Shown here one piece after another: positions 11,932 to 32,162 of a stretch of DNA of 64,000 nt. The translations under genes were made by a program, and so were the position numbers. Below the pieces are notes generated by a model that saw only the letters and a program-made list of their open reading frames with translations, was not told the origin of the DNA and made no database searches. The stretch's first letter is position 1. Every line of letters starts with the position of its first letter. Origin of the DNA: Petrosia ficiformis (Eukaryota; Porifera; Demospongiae; Haplosclerida; Petrosiidae). Where the stretch lies: assembly GCA_947044365.1 (NCBI GenBank), contig OX345645.1, positions 213,501 to 277,500 on the forward strand, in the 5' to 3' direction.

Positions 11932-12558
11932 ATGTCTTCTTACAAGTTGATTTATTTCAATGCTAAGGGTCGTGGTGAGATTATTCGATATATATTTGCA
12001 CAGGCTGGTGTAAAATATGAAGATAATCGTGTTACTAAAGAGGAATGGCCTGAATTAAAACCCAATACACCTTATGGAGTCCTTCCTATACTGGAAGTTG
12101 ATGGTAAGCAATTAGCTGGTGGATTGGTCATTGCTCAATATTTGGCTCAACTTAAAGAGTTTGATCTAGCTGGTAGTAATGAATTTGAGAATGCAGAAAT
12201 AGCTGGTATCGTTGCCTTTATTGAAGATTTTGTAAAGGAGGTAATTAAATTGCACTTTGAGAATGATCCAACAAGGAAAGCTGACCTAGTCAAAAATTTC
12301 AAAGAGAGTGTAGTCCCAAAATATTTGGGTAAACTAAATCAGCTGGCTAAGGACAATGGTGGATATTTGTGGAAAGCAAAACGCACATGGGCTGATCTCT
12401 ATGTTGCTACTGTCCTAGCAATGCTTTCTGGTCGTGATAAAGAATTCAGTGATGCACTAGAAAAACATTTTCCTGATCTATTGAAGCTCCATAACACAGT
12501 AGAGAGCCTTCCTAATATCGCCAAATGGATCAAGGAAAGACCAGTTACAGAAATGTAA
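11932..12558 (+). CDS. Sigma-class glutathione S-transferase (HPGDS-like), intronless
   Basis: 208 residues in one exon with ATG at 11932. The N-terminal thioredoxin-like fold is clear: YKLIYFNAKGRGEIIRYIFA with the catalytic Tyr at position 8, then NTPYGVLPILEVDGK with the cis-Pro. The all-helical C-terminal domain follows (GIVAFIEDFVKEVIKL...WADLYVATVLAM). Length and layout match sigma GSTs, which conjugate glutathione or isomerise prostaglandin H2. The usual Gln-Ser pair that holds the glutathione gamma-glutamyl group (QSxAI) is replaced by Gly63-Gly64 (LAGGLVIAQYLA). AATAAA occurs about 30 bp after the stop. Lack of introns in an intron-rich neighbourhood could mean retroposition, but some GST families are naturally intron-poor. 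Confidence 0.92.
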   Translation: MSSYKLIYFNAKGRGEIIRYIFAQAGVKYEDNRVTKEEWPELKPNTPYGVLPILEVDGKQLAGGLVIAQYLAQLKEFDLAGSNEFENAEIAGIVAFIEDFVKEVIKLHFENDPTRKADLVKNFKESVVPKYLGKLNQLAKDNGGYLWKAKRTWADLYVATVLAMLSGRDKEFSDALEKHFPDLLKLHNTVESLPNIAKWIKERPVTEM

Positions 12559-12606
12559 ACTAGTTTACATAGCATAGTTGTGTACTAAATAAATATAGGC
12601 ATAATC

Positions 12607-12729
12607 TTTTACTGAACTAAATAATAGAGGCATGTATTAGTATTGTGTTTTACTGAACTAAATAATAGAGGCATGTATTAGTATTGTGTTTTACTGAACT
12701 AAATAATAGAGGCATGTATTAGTATTGTG
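12607..12729. repeat. 41-bp tandem repeat x3 at GST 3' end
   Basis: Three near-perfect 41-bp units (ttttactgaactaaataata...) start just after the GST polyadenylation region. The unit resembles the authentic 'ctaaataaatatagg' signal region with AATAAA changed to AATAATA, so it may derive from duplication of the 3' end. The rest of 12559-12952 holds no other gene. Confidence 0.85.
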
Positions 12730-12952
12730 ATTTTTTGCAAATATTCAATTTTAATGGTGAGCCCTACCCTAGCTATGAATTATCAATGAACACAGTACAG
12801 TATAACTATTTATATACTTACATATATTACATCTTCTCTGAACTGTTCTTCTAACTGATGCTAGTCCACTACTAGACCCCTCAGAACCCCCCAAAAGGTA
12901 AAATTTAAAAAATTCCGTATATTTATCGTACACGAGGAGTCAAGGACTATAT

Positions 12953-16254
<3,302 letters not shown>

Positions 16255-16587
16255 AAAAATGAACAAGATAACTTGATCAGTAATTAATTATTAAATGAGT
16301 ATAGGACTCATGTACTAGTACAAAGATTTATCAGGTGTGTAATAACGACAAGTTAGGTTTGTGGGCTATAGATCCCAATTAAAGATTTTAATGGTGAATT
16401 GGTGATTGTTATGGGTAGTGTATTACACAATAATTAAATGAGTGGGTGGACAGGTAGACTACTTTAATGTCTATAAATGCATTGATATTCCTTCAACAAT
16501 GTTTCTGACATGTAATACTCGCATGTTATTAAATACACATTATTATATTATTATACATTATAATAGTTAAACTGTTAATGGATATGG

Positions 16588-17322
16588 TTATTTTGTTGAT
16601 ACTCTAGTCTTCTTGTCCCATGAGAAGTTATCTGCGTATGATTTACGTCTCATTATTGGTTTATTGGGTTCTGTCACTTGATACTGCCAACCTGAGAGAT
16701 TAATAATTATAATAATTATTAATAATTAAAAGTACTCACCATTTCTAACAGCAAAAGAGATGGCTGCTTCTTTTGTGTTAAAAGACAACGTTACATTTGA
16801 TAGAGTGTCACCACTATAGGTAATTAAAGATGGGTGGGTAAAGATGTTACTATAGTCTCATTCCCATACTCATTGAAATTGGGATAGGAATGAGACTATA
16901 CTGACTGTTGAGTACCTTGAAGTCCATCCCATTAAAGGATTTTCCCATCTCTCTTGATTGTCAAATACCAGTCTCCAGTGATGAGTGTTGTTTGATCCAG
17001 ATTGCATGGCATTACGAGAGGGCATGAATATTCTTGCTAGTCTATTGACTTGTTCATCAGGAAGACCCGAAAGAGAGTTCACTTGTATCTATACAAGATT
17101 GAAGCCAGCCAAGTATACATATATTGATACTACAGTACTTAATAATCAATAATAGTTAATTACCAATTCATTGGCTGGAACACTTTCCACATGTTCTTGT
17201 TTCTCATCTTTCTTTACTAAAGTAGTTTGTGATTTAGGATCAGTTGATACACAAACTCTTGAAGTATATATTACAGTATTACGGAGAGGTAACATCCTTA
17301 AACCTCTCAGAAAAGTAGCCAT
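16588..17322 (-). CDS. NDUFS4: NDUFS4, complex I 18 kDa (AQDQ) accessory subunit
   Basis: Three exons on the minus strand, about 169 residues (human 175). The start at 17320-17322 gives MATFLRGLRMLPLRNTVIYT, an amphipathic Arg-rich presequence. Exon 2 gives LARIFMPSRNAMQSGSNNTH and ERWENPLMGWTS, diagnostic of NDUFS4 (human 'RIFVPARNNMQSGVNNT' and 'RERWENPLMGWAS'). Exon 3 gives LSFNTKEAAISFAVRNGW and ends NFSWDKKTRVSTK with TAA at 16588-16590; the RVSTK end is conserved. The subunit sits at the N/Q-module interface of NADH dehydrogenase. It converges with ALDH7A1-A (334 bp apart; 16255-16587 shows no gene) and is divergent from SPG21. Confidence 0.95.
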
Positions 17323-17420
17323 CTTTATTGTTTGGGAAATAAGATGGGCGTGGCTAATTATAAATAGAAGGTGTGGCTATAAGTCACGTTTTGCAAAAGG
17401 GCGAACTACAAAGGACAGTG
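17323..17420. promoter_or_regulatory. NDUFS4/SPG21 divergent promoter region
   Basis: 98 bp between two start codons. It contains a GC/CACCC-type box in both orientations: gggcgtggct (about 17346) and ggtgtggct (about 17370). No TATA box is convincing. Confidence 0.6.
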
Positions 17421-17571
17421 ATGGCTACCTTACGTGATCCTGATCCAATAACAGCAACAGAGGAATATGCATCCTTTAGGAGTTCAATTCCACAAAGAAA
17501 GGTTTAAAAATGCAGTGATACCTCTACACATATTTATTTATGCAACCAATTGCTAAAATAAATAAATAATA

Positions 17572-17602
<31 letters not shown>

Positions 17603-19219
17603 TATAGTCACTTTATATAATTTTCAGGTTGTAGTTGATCGTAGTCAGCAGTCTTGGGTAATGTATGATGCTGGTCCTCACAATGTAAAGAGTCCATTGA
17701 TTTGTTTACCCCCAGTTTGCGGTACAGCTGATGTGTTCTTCAAACAACTTGTTGATCTATCTAAGAAAGGTTATAGAGTAATATCGGTATGTAACTCCAC
17801 GTGTATAATATTTATATGCATGTAAGTATATACATGCATATAGTAAGGTAAAGTGGGGCAAATCCATTGGAGGTTAATTCTGGAAATTGAAGATATTTCT
17901 GGTATTGTTATAGTCCAAGTTGGACTTACAAACTATGTATTGATTTGATGACTAGCGGGAGATGCTAGTCTTTATTATAATAAATTATGAAGAAGTTTAT
18001 CCTTGGTACTGCCTGTGGTGCTTCAGGGATTGTCCTGCATTAAATTTGTAAAGGAAGTGGCCCATCTTACCTTAATGTATGTATGTGTGTATGTATGTAA
18101 TATCGTAATAATAGCGAATCCATACTACTGCAAATGTATGTTTTTAATATAGTTAGAATATCCAGTATTTTGGACAGTAGATGAATTTTGTGAGGGTTTT
18201 GTTAGGCTAATAGACCACATGGAGCTCACTAAGGTATGTAAATATTAGTTATTGTATTTTAATTATATATTATTTTAAAGGTTCATATACTTGGTGCTTC
18301 ACTCGGAGCATTTTTAGCTCAAAAAGTGGCAGAGAAAACATTTCGAAGTCCAAGAATAGTTTCAATATTTATATGTAATGGATTTACTGATACCACTGCA
18401 TTCAAACAAACTGTGACAGCAAAGACGTGAGTCATATCTATTTCTCTATCTAGCTATCTATCTATCATTCTATCTATTGCTCCATCCATCTATCTATCTA
18501 TTCATCCAATCATCACCTGCATCTATTTATCCCTTTACAGGTTCTGGGTAATGCCGGCATTTATGTTGAAGAGGCAAATATTAATTAATTTACCTAGTGA
18601 AAATCTAGAAGGAAATGTTGCCAATTCTATTGACTTTATGGTAGAAAGAGTAAGTTAATAAAATGGTGCAACCACACATACTATTTATACCAGTATCTCT
18701 CCACAGTTAGATACACTAGACAGATCACAATTAGGTTCAAGACTAACTATGAACTGTACCAATAATTATGTTGAACCACAGAAATTGAAAGATGTGTATA
18801 TTACTATAATGGATGTGAGTATATACCTGTATTATATTATAATTAAAATAGTAAATTATTATTTCTGTAGGTTTTTGATGAGTCAGCATTATCCACACGA
18901 TGTAAAGAAGAGATGTATAAATGTTATCCCGATGCAAAGAGAGCTCATCTTAAGAGTGGAGGTAATTTCCCTTATTTATCAAGAACTGATGAAGTAGTGA
19001 CACATTTAGAGGTAATTTTACAACCATCTATCTATGTATCTATCTATCTATTTATGTATGTATGTATGTATGTATGTATGTATGTATCTATCTATCTATC
19101 TATAGATCCATCTTTTGCCTTTTCAAACTACACGATATTGTGCTAAAGACACTTCATTAATAGATCCAGATCATTTAAGAGCAGCAAAAGGAGATTTGGA
19201 ACCTCCTATTAGCACATAA
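17421..19219 (+). CDS. SPG21: SPG21 / maspardin, alpha/beta-hydrolase-fold protein
   Basis: Nine exons, about 312 residues (human 308). It starts [20 protein letters not shown] at 17421. Family blocks are all present: [51 protein letters not shown], the GxSxG nucleophile-elbow position; [68 protein letters not shown]. The stop TAA is at 19217-19219. Maspardin is an endosomal/trans-Golgi protein that binds CD4 and ALDH16A1 in vertebrates and is mutated in Mast syndrome; it lacks a proven hydrolase activity. It converges with ALDH7A1-B. Introns carry (TCTA)n (18425-18520), a (GTAT)n tract (19035-19105) and a possible 231-bp TIR element (17844-18074). Confidence 0.95.
17844..18074. mobile_element. 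Possible MITE with imperfect TIRs in SPG21 intron
   Basis: The left end taaggtaaagtggggc and the right end, whose reverse complement is taaggtaagatgggcc, form imperfect inverted repeats about 231 bp apart. There is no ORF. Target duplication is unclear (TA or AT flanks only). A small stem (gactagc...gctagtc) lies inside. Confidence 0.4.
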
Positions 19220-19319
19220 CACAAGTTATATTAGAATAACAACATACGTATACATACTAATATAGTGTTGCAAATTCCATTCTTTTTTTATACATTGTAT
19301 TAATAATTATTATAATTTA

Positions 19320-19321
19320 TG

Positions 19322-19352
<31 letters not shown>

Positions 19353-19354
19353 AC
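19320..19354. repeat. (GT)n microsatellite
   Basis: A run of GT dinucleotides between the convergent SPG21 and ALDH7A1-B 3' ends. Confidence 0.9.
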
Positions 19355-19413
19355 GATTGAGTTATAAATGTTATGTTATACTATCATGATTATAACTCCA
19401 GATAATGATGTGT

Positions 19414-22400
19414 TCATATAAACTTTATTCCTTGAGCCAAAGGTAGTCGTTTGCTGTAATTAATAGTACTAGAGAGAATGGATATATAGTAAACATACAT
19501 TTCTTCATGAGGATATTGCTTGGGCACATGAAAATTGCTTTGGAAATGTACATGTATGGCTTCTTGTGTACATGGTGGTTACCAACATATGCATATATAT
19601 ATATATAGTGTACCCACAATCATTCAACCCATAGCAGTGCACAATGGTGAACTGAATTTACTACTATTATTATCACCATGTTGATCTTCTCATATATTGT
19701 TTCCATGAGTCACTACCGCCTACTCTTCCACTACCTGTTGTCTTCTCACCACCTGTTCATTTAATTTGTTAATGAGACTCAACATGTACATACTACATAC
19801 CAAAAGCAGCTGATGTAGATGCAGAGTTTGTATCTACATTAACATTGACAATACCACAATATGAACCTCCAGGACTAAATGAAGTCAATACAAATGAATG
19901 AATAGAGAATATTGAGTTTCATACCCCATCCATTGAAACATCTTGTCAAGGGATTGCGTGAAAATAGCAGATGATAGTCCTTGATCAACCTCATTATTCC
20001 ATTTAATACCCTCCTCTACGTTACTACACTTCAATACATATAGTATGGGAGCAAATGTTTCTTTTTGTACAATATCAGCATCATGTGATAATCCTGTTAC
20101 AATGGTAGGTTCTACATAGTAACCAGGACAATCTATACTCTAAAACAAGAATAGTACTTTGTGGAATAAGAAATGAAATATAATTATTGAGTAGATGGAC
20201 AGAATATTAGCTGGATAGATAGATAAATGAATGAAAGTTAGTATAGTCCAGACATACCTTGCCACCATATTCAATTGTTCCACCCTATACAAGTAATAGT
20301 TAAAATATACTATAATATCATGTGATAGAATTACCTGTGATTTAACTTCATCAATAGCTTTTTCAAAATTCTCTACAGCTGTTTTATTATGTAATGGTCC
20401 ATACAATACTCCATCTATTAGTAAATAATGACTATTATATATAACGAGTAGTGAGCGACCATTATTAATTATCTGTGATGAATAGATGAATAAATTAGTT
20501 GTTGTTTTAGTTAACTATAACTAAAACAAAAACCCCTTTTAGTAATGCATTGTGATTTTTAGTTAATTAAACTGTAACTAAATTACATGTCGACTGTAAT
20601 AACTATAACTAACTAAAATGAAAATTGGCCAATAATGGACACTTTTGGTTAAGTTAACTAAAACTAAAACCCTTTTAGTAAGCCTAATATTGTTTTAGTT
20701 AATTAAACTATAACTAAACTAAACCAGGCATACTATAACTATAACTAAAAGTAGTCGCTATAGTCAAACTAAAACAACACTGGAATGGATGTATCAATGG
20801 CACATGTATAAACACATACATGTGCTGACTGACATACAAATTATTATATATATATACCTTCTAATGGATCACCAAATTTTATTTGCTGGAAATATTTGAT
20901 TAATTTATCAAGAACCTCATTGTAAATGTCACAATGAAGAATCTGGTGTGATGTGCGAACGTGATATGTGACGTGTGTGTAAGATAATGTGTAGTGTGTG
21001 TGTGATACGTGATGTGTGTATGTGTGATATCAATATGTACATAACTCACTAGTTTTCTTGTTGATGTACAGGACTGTCCATTAGCTTGAAAGAATCCATC
21101 AACAAATGAACTTATAACACAATTAATATCAGCAGAGTTATCGACTAACATTGCATTGTTCCCTCCTAATTCCATTATTAACTTACCAAACCTGTTTTGA
21201 ACCATAGCACCAACTTTTTGACCAATCTATGATTATATGAATAGTTATGAATGTATGAATGGATGAATAGATGGACGTAGAAATGAATGGATGTATGAAT
21301 GGATGGATGTATGAATGGATGGATGTATGAATGGATGAATGGATGGATGTATGAATGGATGAATAGATGGACGTATAAATGGATGGATGTATGAATGGAT
21401 GGATGTATGAATGGATGGATGTATGAATGGATGAATGGATGGATGTATGAATGGATGAATAGATGGACGTATAAATGGATGGATGTATGAATGGATGGAT
21501 GTATGAATGGATGGATGTATGAATGGATGAATGGATGGATGTATCAATGGATGGATGTATAAATGGGTGAATGGATTACTATGAATAATTTACCTTGGTA
21601 CTTCCAGTAAAAGATAACATATTAATTCTCTTATCTTTAGCCATTGCTTCTCCAATATCAGCTCCACCACATACTGTACTACACACAGCACCTGGTAAAT
21701 TATTATCAGATAGAACACTCTCTATAACCTTAGTTACTGCTATACATGAGAGAGATGTACTGGGAGCTGCTTTCCTGGTATAGAAATGGCAAATGACAGT
21801 ACTAATAGAATACTAACCATACTGTACAGTTACCACACACAGTACTAATAGAATACTAACCATACTGTACAGTCACCACACACAGTACTAATAGAATACT
21901 AACCATACTGTACAGTCACCACACACAGTACTAATAGAATACTAACCATACTGTACAGTTACCACACACAGTACTAATAGAATACTAACCATACTGTACA
22001 GTTACCACACACAGTACTAATAGAATACTAACCATACTGTACAGTCACCACACACAGTACTAATAGAATACTAACCATACTGTACAGTTACCACACACAG
22101 TACTGATAGCTTGATTTAATCCAAATATATATGCAGGATAGTTAAAAGCTGTAATGACACCAACCAAACCTAATGGATTCCATTGTTCTAACAACCAATG
22201 ACCAGCTCCTGTGGAATATTAATGTGAAAATGTAAAGAACTGCCATTCATCCATCAATCCATCCATCCATTCATCCATCAATTCAACCATCTATCCATTC
22301 ATCCATCCATTCATCCATCTATCCATCCATCTATCCATCCATCCATTCATCCATCCATCCATCCATCCATTCATCTATCCATCCATCTATCCATCCATCC

Positions 22401-24866
22401 ATCCATCCATCTCACTTTCAGAAGGCATTATTCTTCCTCCGAACATTCTAGAGAGACCAACAGCATAGTCACACATATCAATATATTCTTGAACTTCGCC
22501 AATACCTTCAGGGAGAATCTTACCAACCTCAAGAGATAACTAGAAAAGGTAAACTATATCATATAATATTCACCAAGAAAGAAAATCGACTTTATATGTA
22601 CTACAGTGTATAGTTTAATGTCATAAGGATTATACTGTAACTAAGTTACAATACTTTTTCTAAAGTCAAAGTGAACACGAATGACTTTAATTCTACCTAT
22701 TCCACTCAATTCCATTCCTATTCCACTCAATTCAATTCCTATTCCACTCAATTCAATTCCTATTCCATTCCTATTCCACTCAGTTCAATTCCTATTCCAC
22801 TCAATTCCATTCCTATTCCACTCAATTCAATTCCTATTCCACTCAATTCCATTCCTATTCTACTCAATTCCATTCCTATTCCTATCAATTCAATTTCCAA
22901 TTCTCCACATACAGGTACTAACTAATTTTCCGAGAGGTATCTGCTTTTCTCGTAGTCTTTCTCCAATTTGTCTCACTATATCACCTTTTTTTGGACTAGG
23001 AACCTATGATCCAACAAATGATGTCATTACAATATTTAATCTTCTGACCTCTCGCCAAATTTTCCATGCCTCTTGACAGTTCTTAACAGTGTCATTGTAT
23101 TCTTCAAGTGTCGCCTATATATGTATGTATATATGTATGTATTTGTGTATGTATGTATGTATGTATGTATGTATGTATGTATGTATGTATGTATGTATGT
23201 ATGTATGTATGTATGTATTTATGTATGTATGTATTTATGTATTTATGTAAGTATGTATGTACGTATGTATGCATGTATGTGTTTGTGTATGTATGTATGT
23301 ATGTATGTATGTATTTGTGTATGTATGTATGTATGTATGTATGTATGTATGTATGTATGTATGTATGTATGTATGTATGTATGTATTTATGTATTTATGT
23401 ATGTATGTATGTATGTATGTATGCATGTATGTGTTTGTGTATGTATGTATGTATGTATGTATGTATGTATTTATGTATTTATGTATGTATGTATGTACGT
23501 ATGTATGCATGTATGTGTTTGTGTATGTATGTATGTATGTATGTATGTATTTATGTATTTATGTATGTATGTATGTACGTATGTATGCATGTATGTGTTT
23601 GTGTATGTATGTATGTATGTATGTACGTATGTATGCATGTATGTGTTTGTGTATGTATGTATGTATGTATGTATGTATGTATGTATGTATGTATGTATGT
23701 ATGTATGTATGTATGTATGTATGTATGTATTTATGTATTTATGTATGTATGTATGTACGTATGTATGCATGTATGTGTTTGTGTATGTATGTATGTGTGT
23801 ATGTATGTATGTATCATACATACATACATACATATATGTATGTATGTATCATACATACATACATACATACATACATACATACATACATAATGTATGTATG
23901 TATGTATGTATGTATGTATGTATGTATGTATGTATGTATGTATATTTGGTGTGTGGATATTTGACTCGTGAAAATAGAGAGACACACAGCGTAGTAGACA
24001 TTGTCTATGAAATGCTTTTCCTCAACCTGGCTCCAGTAGCTCAGATGATAGAGCATCCGACTAGCAATCAGAAGGTCATAGGTTCAAATCCCCAGGTGGT
24101 CCAGATATTTTTCTTTTTTGGACATGTGTCTCTCTACTTCACTCAATTCCAATGTATGTTATTTAATTACATATGTATAAATGTATGTCTGTACATACAT
24201 AACTCCTACACATTATAAGTATATAATTATATAATTATAAAGTTTTAAGTACATAATTATATATAAATTATAGACACATGTTTATTTACATCATACGTGC
24301 ATTAGTGAGATATATATGTATGAAATTATTATATAAATTATGCATTACCAGAGTATTATATACATACACATACACATGTAAAATATTGTATTTATATACA
24401 TACATGTTGAACTCTTGCAATTGGTTTCTCACTGCTAGGAGACGAAGATGTAACTATCTGAAATTGATAATTAATATCAATAATTGTAACTGAGCAATCA
24501 CATTAGTACTAGCACATTATTATGTTGTGTCTGATGGTATGTGTGATTCCTAAACATTATTAATAATGTTGAGGAATCAACTAGTGCCCTCATCAGACAC
24601 AACAACACAATTATCATATATATCTCACTAATGCATGTTATGAATGTGTGTGTAATAGTAACAATGGTATTAACAACAACACACACACACACACTGCTGC
24701 ATACCTCTCCACTTCCATACCAAGAGCCATTAAAGACTCCAGGATTATTTTCCAGCAATCCTAATTCTTCACTAATCCAAGAGTATTGTGGATTATTAAT
24801 AAGAAGAGATGAATAGCATCTCCTAGCAACTATTATTAGTGAATTGTGTAGTGCATTGGTAGACAT
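19414..24866 (-). CDS. ALDH7A1 (antiquitin-like) copy B, multi-exon, inverted paralogue
   Basis: Starts at 24864-24866 with [20 protein letters not shown], then [20 protein letters not shown]. Further exons: [18 protein letters not shown] (about 24407-24457), [59 protein letters not shown] (about 22416-22539), [79 protein letters not shown], and the C-terminus [17 protein letters not shown] (TGA 19414-19416). Catalytic Glu and Cys are retained, but the Arg before the Cys is Ser and the following context differs from copy A. Reading frame and splice sites are intact, so it is probably functional. Several exons and one intron are almost identical to copy A while others differ strongly. One intron holds about 830 bp of (ATGT)n and a tRNA-like element. 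Confidence 0.92.
20497..20784. mobile_element. TIR element, 'TTTTAGTTAACTAAAAC' family, copy 1
   Basis: Bounded by GTTGTTTTAGTTAACT on the left and CTAAAACAACACTG on the right, with near-8-bp flanking duplicates (gaataaat / gaatggat). The interior has the family markers 'actaaaatgaaaattggc', 'caataatggacactttt' and 'taactaaaactaaaac'. No ORF. Related copies lie at 30028-30249, 37333-38581 and 60722-60966. Confidence 0.75.
21235..21575. repeat. (GAATGGATGTAT)n minisatellite in ALDH7A1-B intron
   Basis: Degenerate tandem gaatggatggatgtat units, about 340 bp, in the intron after the LSFTGSTK exon. A higher-order period of about 110 bp is visible because the 'gaatagatggacgtat' variant recurs. 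Confidence 0.88.
21794..22119 (-). repeat. 43-bp minisatellite carrying copies of a 5' splice site (ALDH7A1-B)
   Basis: Seven to eight units, on the minus strand reading ...TGTGTGGTAACTGTACAGTATG|GTTAGTATTCTATTAG. The unit equals the last ~29 nt of the exon encoding [11 protein letters not shown] plus the first 14 nt of its intron. The authentic exon ends at 22076. Confidence 0.88.
22240..22412. repeat. (ATCC)n microsatellite
   Basis: Imperfect atcc/attc tetranucleotide repeats fill the short intron between two ALDH7A1-B exons. Confidence 0.88.
22685..22895. repeat. ~22-bp tandem repeat 'attcctattccactcaattc'
   Basis: About ten imperfect units of a pyrimidine-rich 15-22 bp motif lie in the ALDH7A1-B intron. 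The open frames across it are low-complexity artefacts. Confidence 0.88.
23115..23945. repeat. (ATGT)n microsatellite array with inverted block
   Basis: About 830 bp of tgta repeats with interspersed ttta/cgta/gcat variants that give longer higher-order periods. At 23813-23890 the orientation switches to (ATAC)n and back, making large palindromes. It lies in an ALDH7A1-B intron. All long ORFs here are repeat translations. Confidence 0.95.
24030..24105 (+). pseudogene. tRNA-like element (anticodon position AGC, degenerate)
   Basis: Contains a D-arm (TAGCTCAGATGATAGAGC) resembling box A, an anticodon arm TCCGA-CTAGCAA-TCAGA with AGC at positions 34-36 and one mismatch, and a T-loop GGTTCAAATCC resembling box B. 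The acceptor and T stems pair poorly, so this is a tRNA-derived pseudogene or SINE head rather than a working tRNA-Ala. It lies just after the (ATGT)n array in an ALDH7A1-B intron. Confidence 0.6.
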
Positions 24867-25043
24867 TTATAATTCAGGGATCCAATGATGTAATATGATG
24901 TCATAATACTTATGCTTGTGTTTTGGCAGTGTTATTCTCTCTTGTTTTAATAATAAAACAACTTTAATAACTAGTACTGTATAAAAAAAATTAATGTATA
25001 ATTATATATATAATATCAATAAAAACATATATAACTAATGGAC

Positions 25044-31938
<6,895 letters not shown>

Positions 31939-32162
31939 CTTTCTTTAGGATTATAATCTTTCCTGCAGAGAAGGCAAACCCAGAATTAAGAAAGGGGAGA
32001 GATAATTATAATATAATATAATAATACCAAATTAATGTAGCTATGTACCTCACAACCGAGCTGCTCAATTGTAGTTTAACAACAACACAGATGGATGCCC
32101 AACCAGATATAGCTGTACTGGTGGGTGTGGCTAGTTATTAAATAGTTAATTAATATTTGGAT
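31939..32162. promoter_or_regulatory. PH-adaptor/treslin divergent promoter region
   Basis: 224 bp between the two start codons. It contains a CACCC box (gtgggtgtggctag, about 32121-32134). No TATA box stands out. Confidence 0.5.

Noticed and set aside
23073..24218. Long ORF of Met-Tyr-Val-Cys repeats ending in a '[19 protein letters not shown]' peptide
   Set aside because: Translation of the (ATGT)n array and a tRNA-like element; no protein-coding support.
19414..24866. Copy B as a processed or dead ALDH7A1 pseudogene
   Set aside because: It keeps introns, open frames, catalytic Cys and Glu, and proper splice signals throughout.
32157..32162. TTG start for treslin
   Set aside because: Non-ATG; the ATG at 32163 is in frame and better supported.
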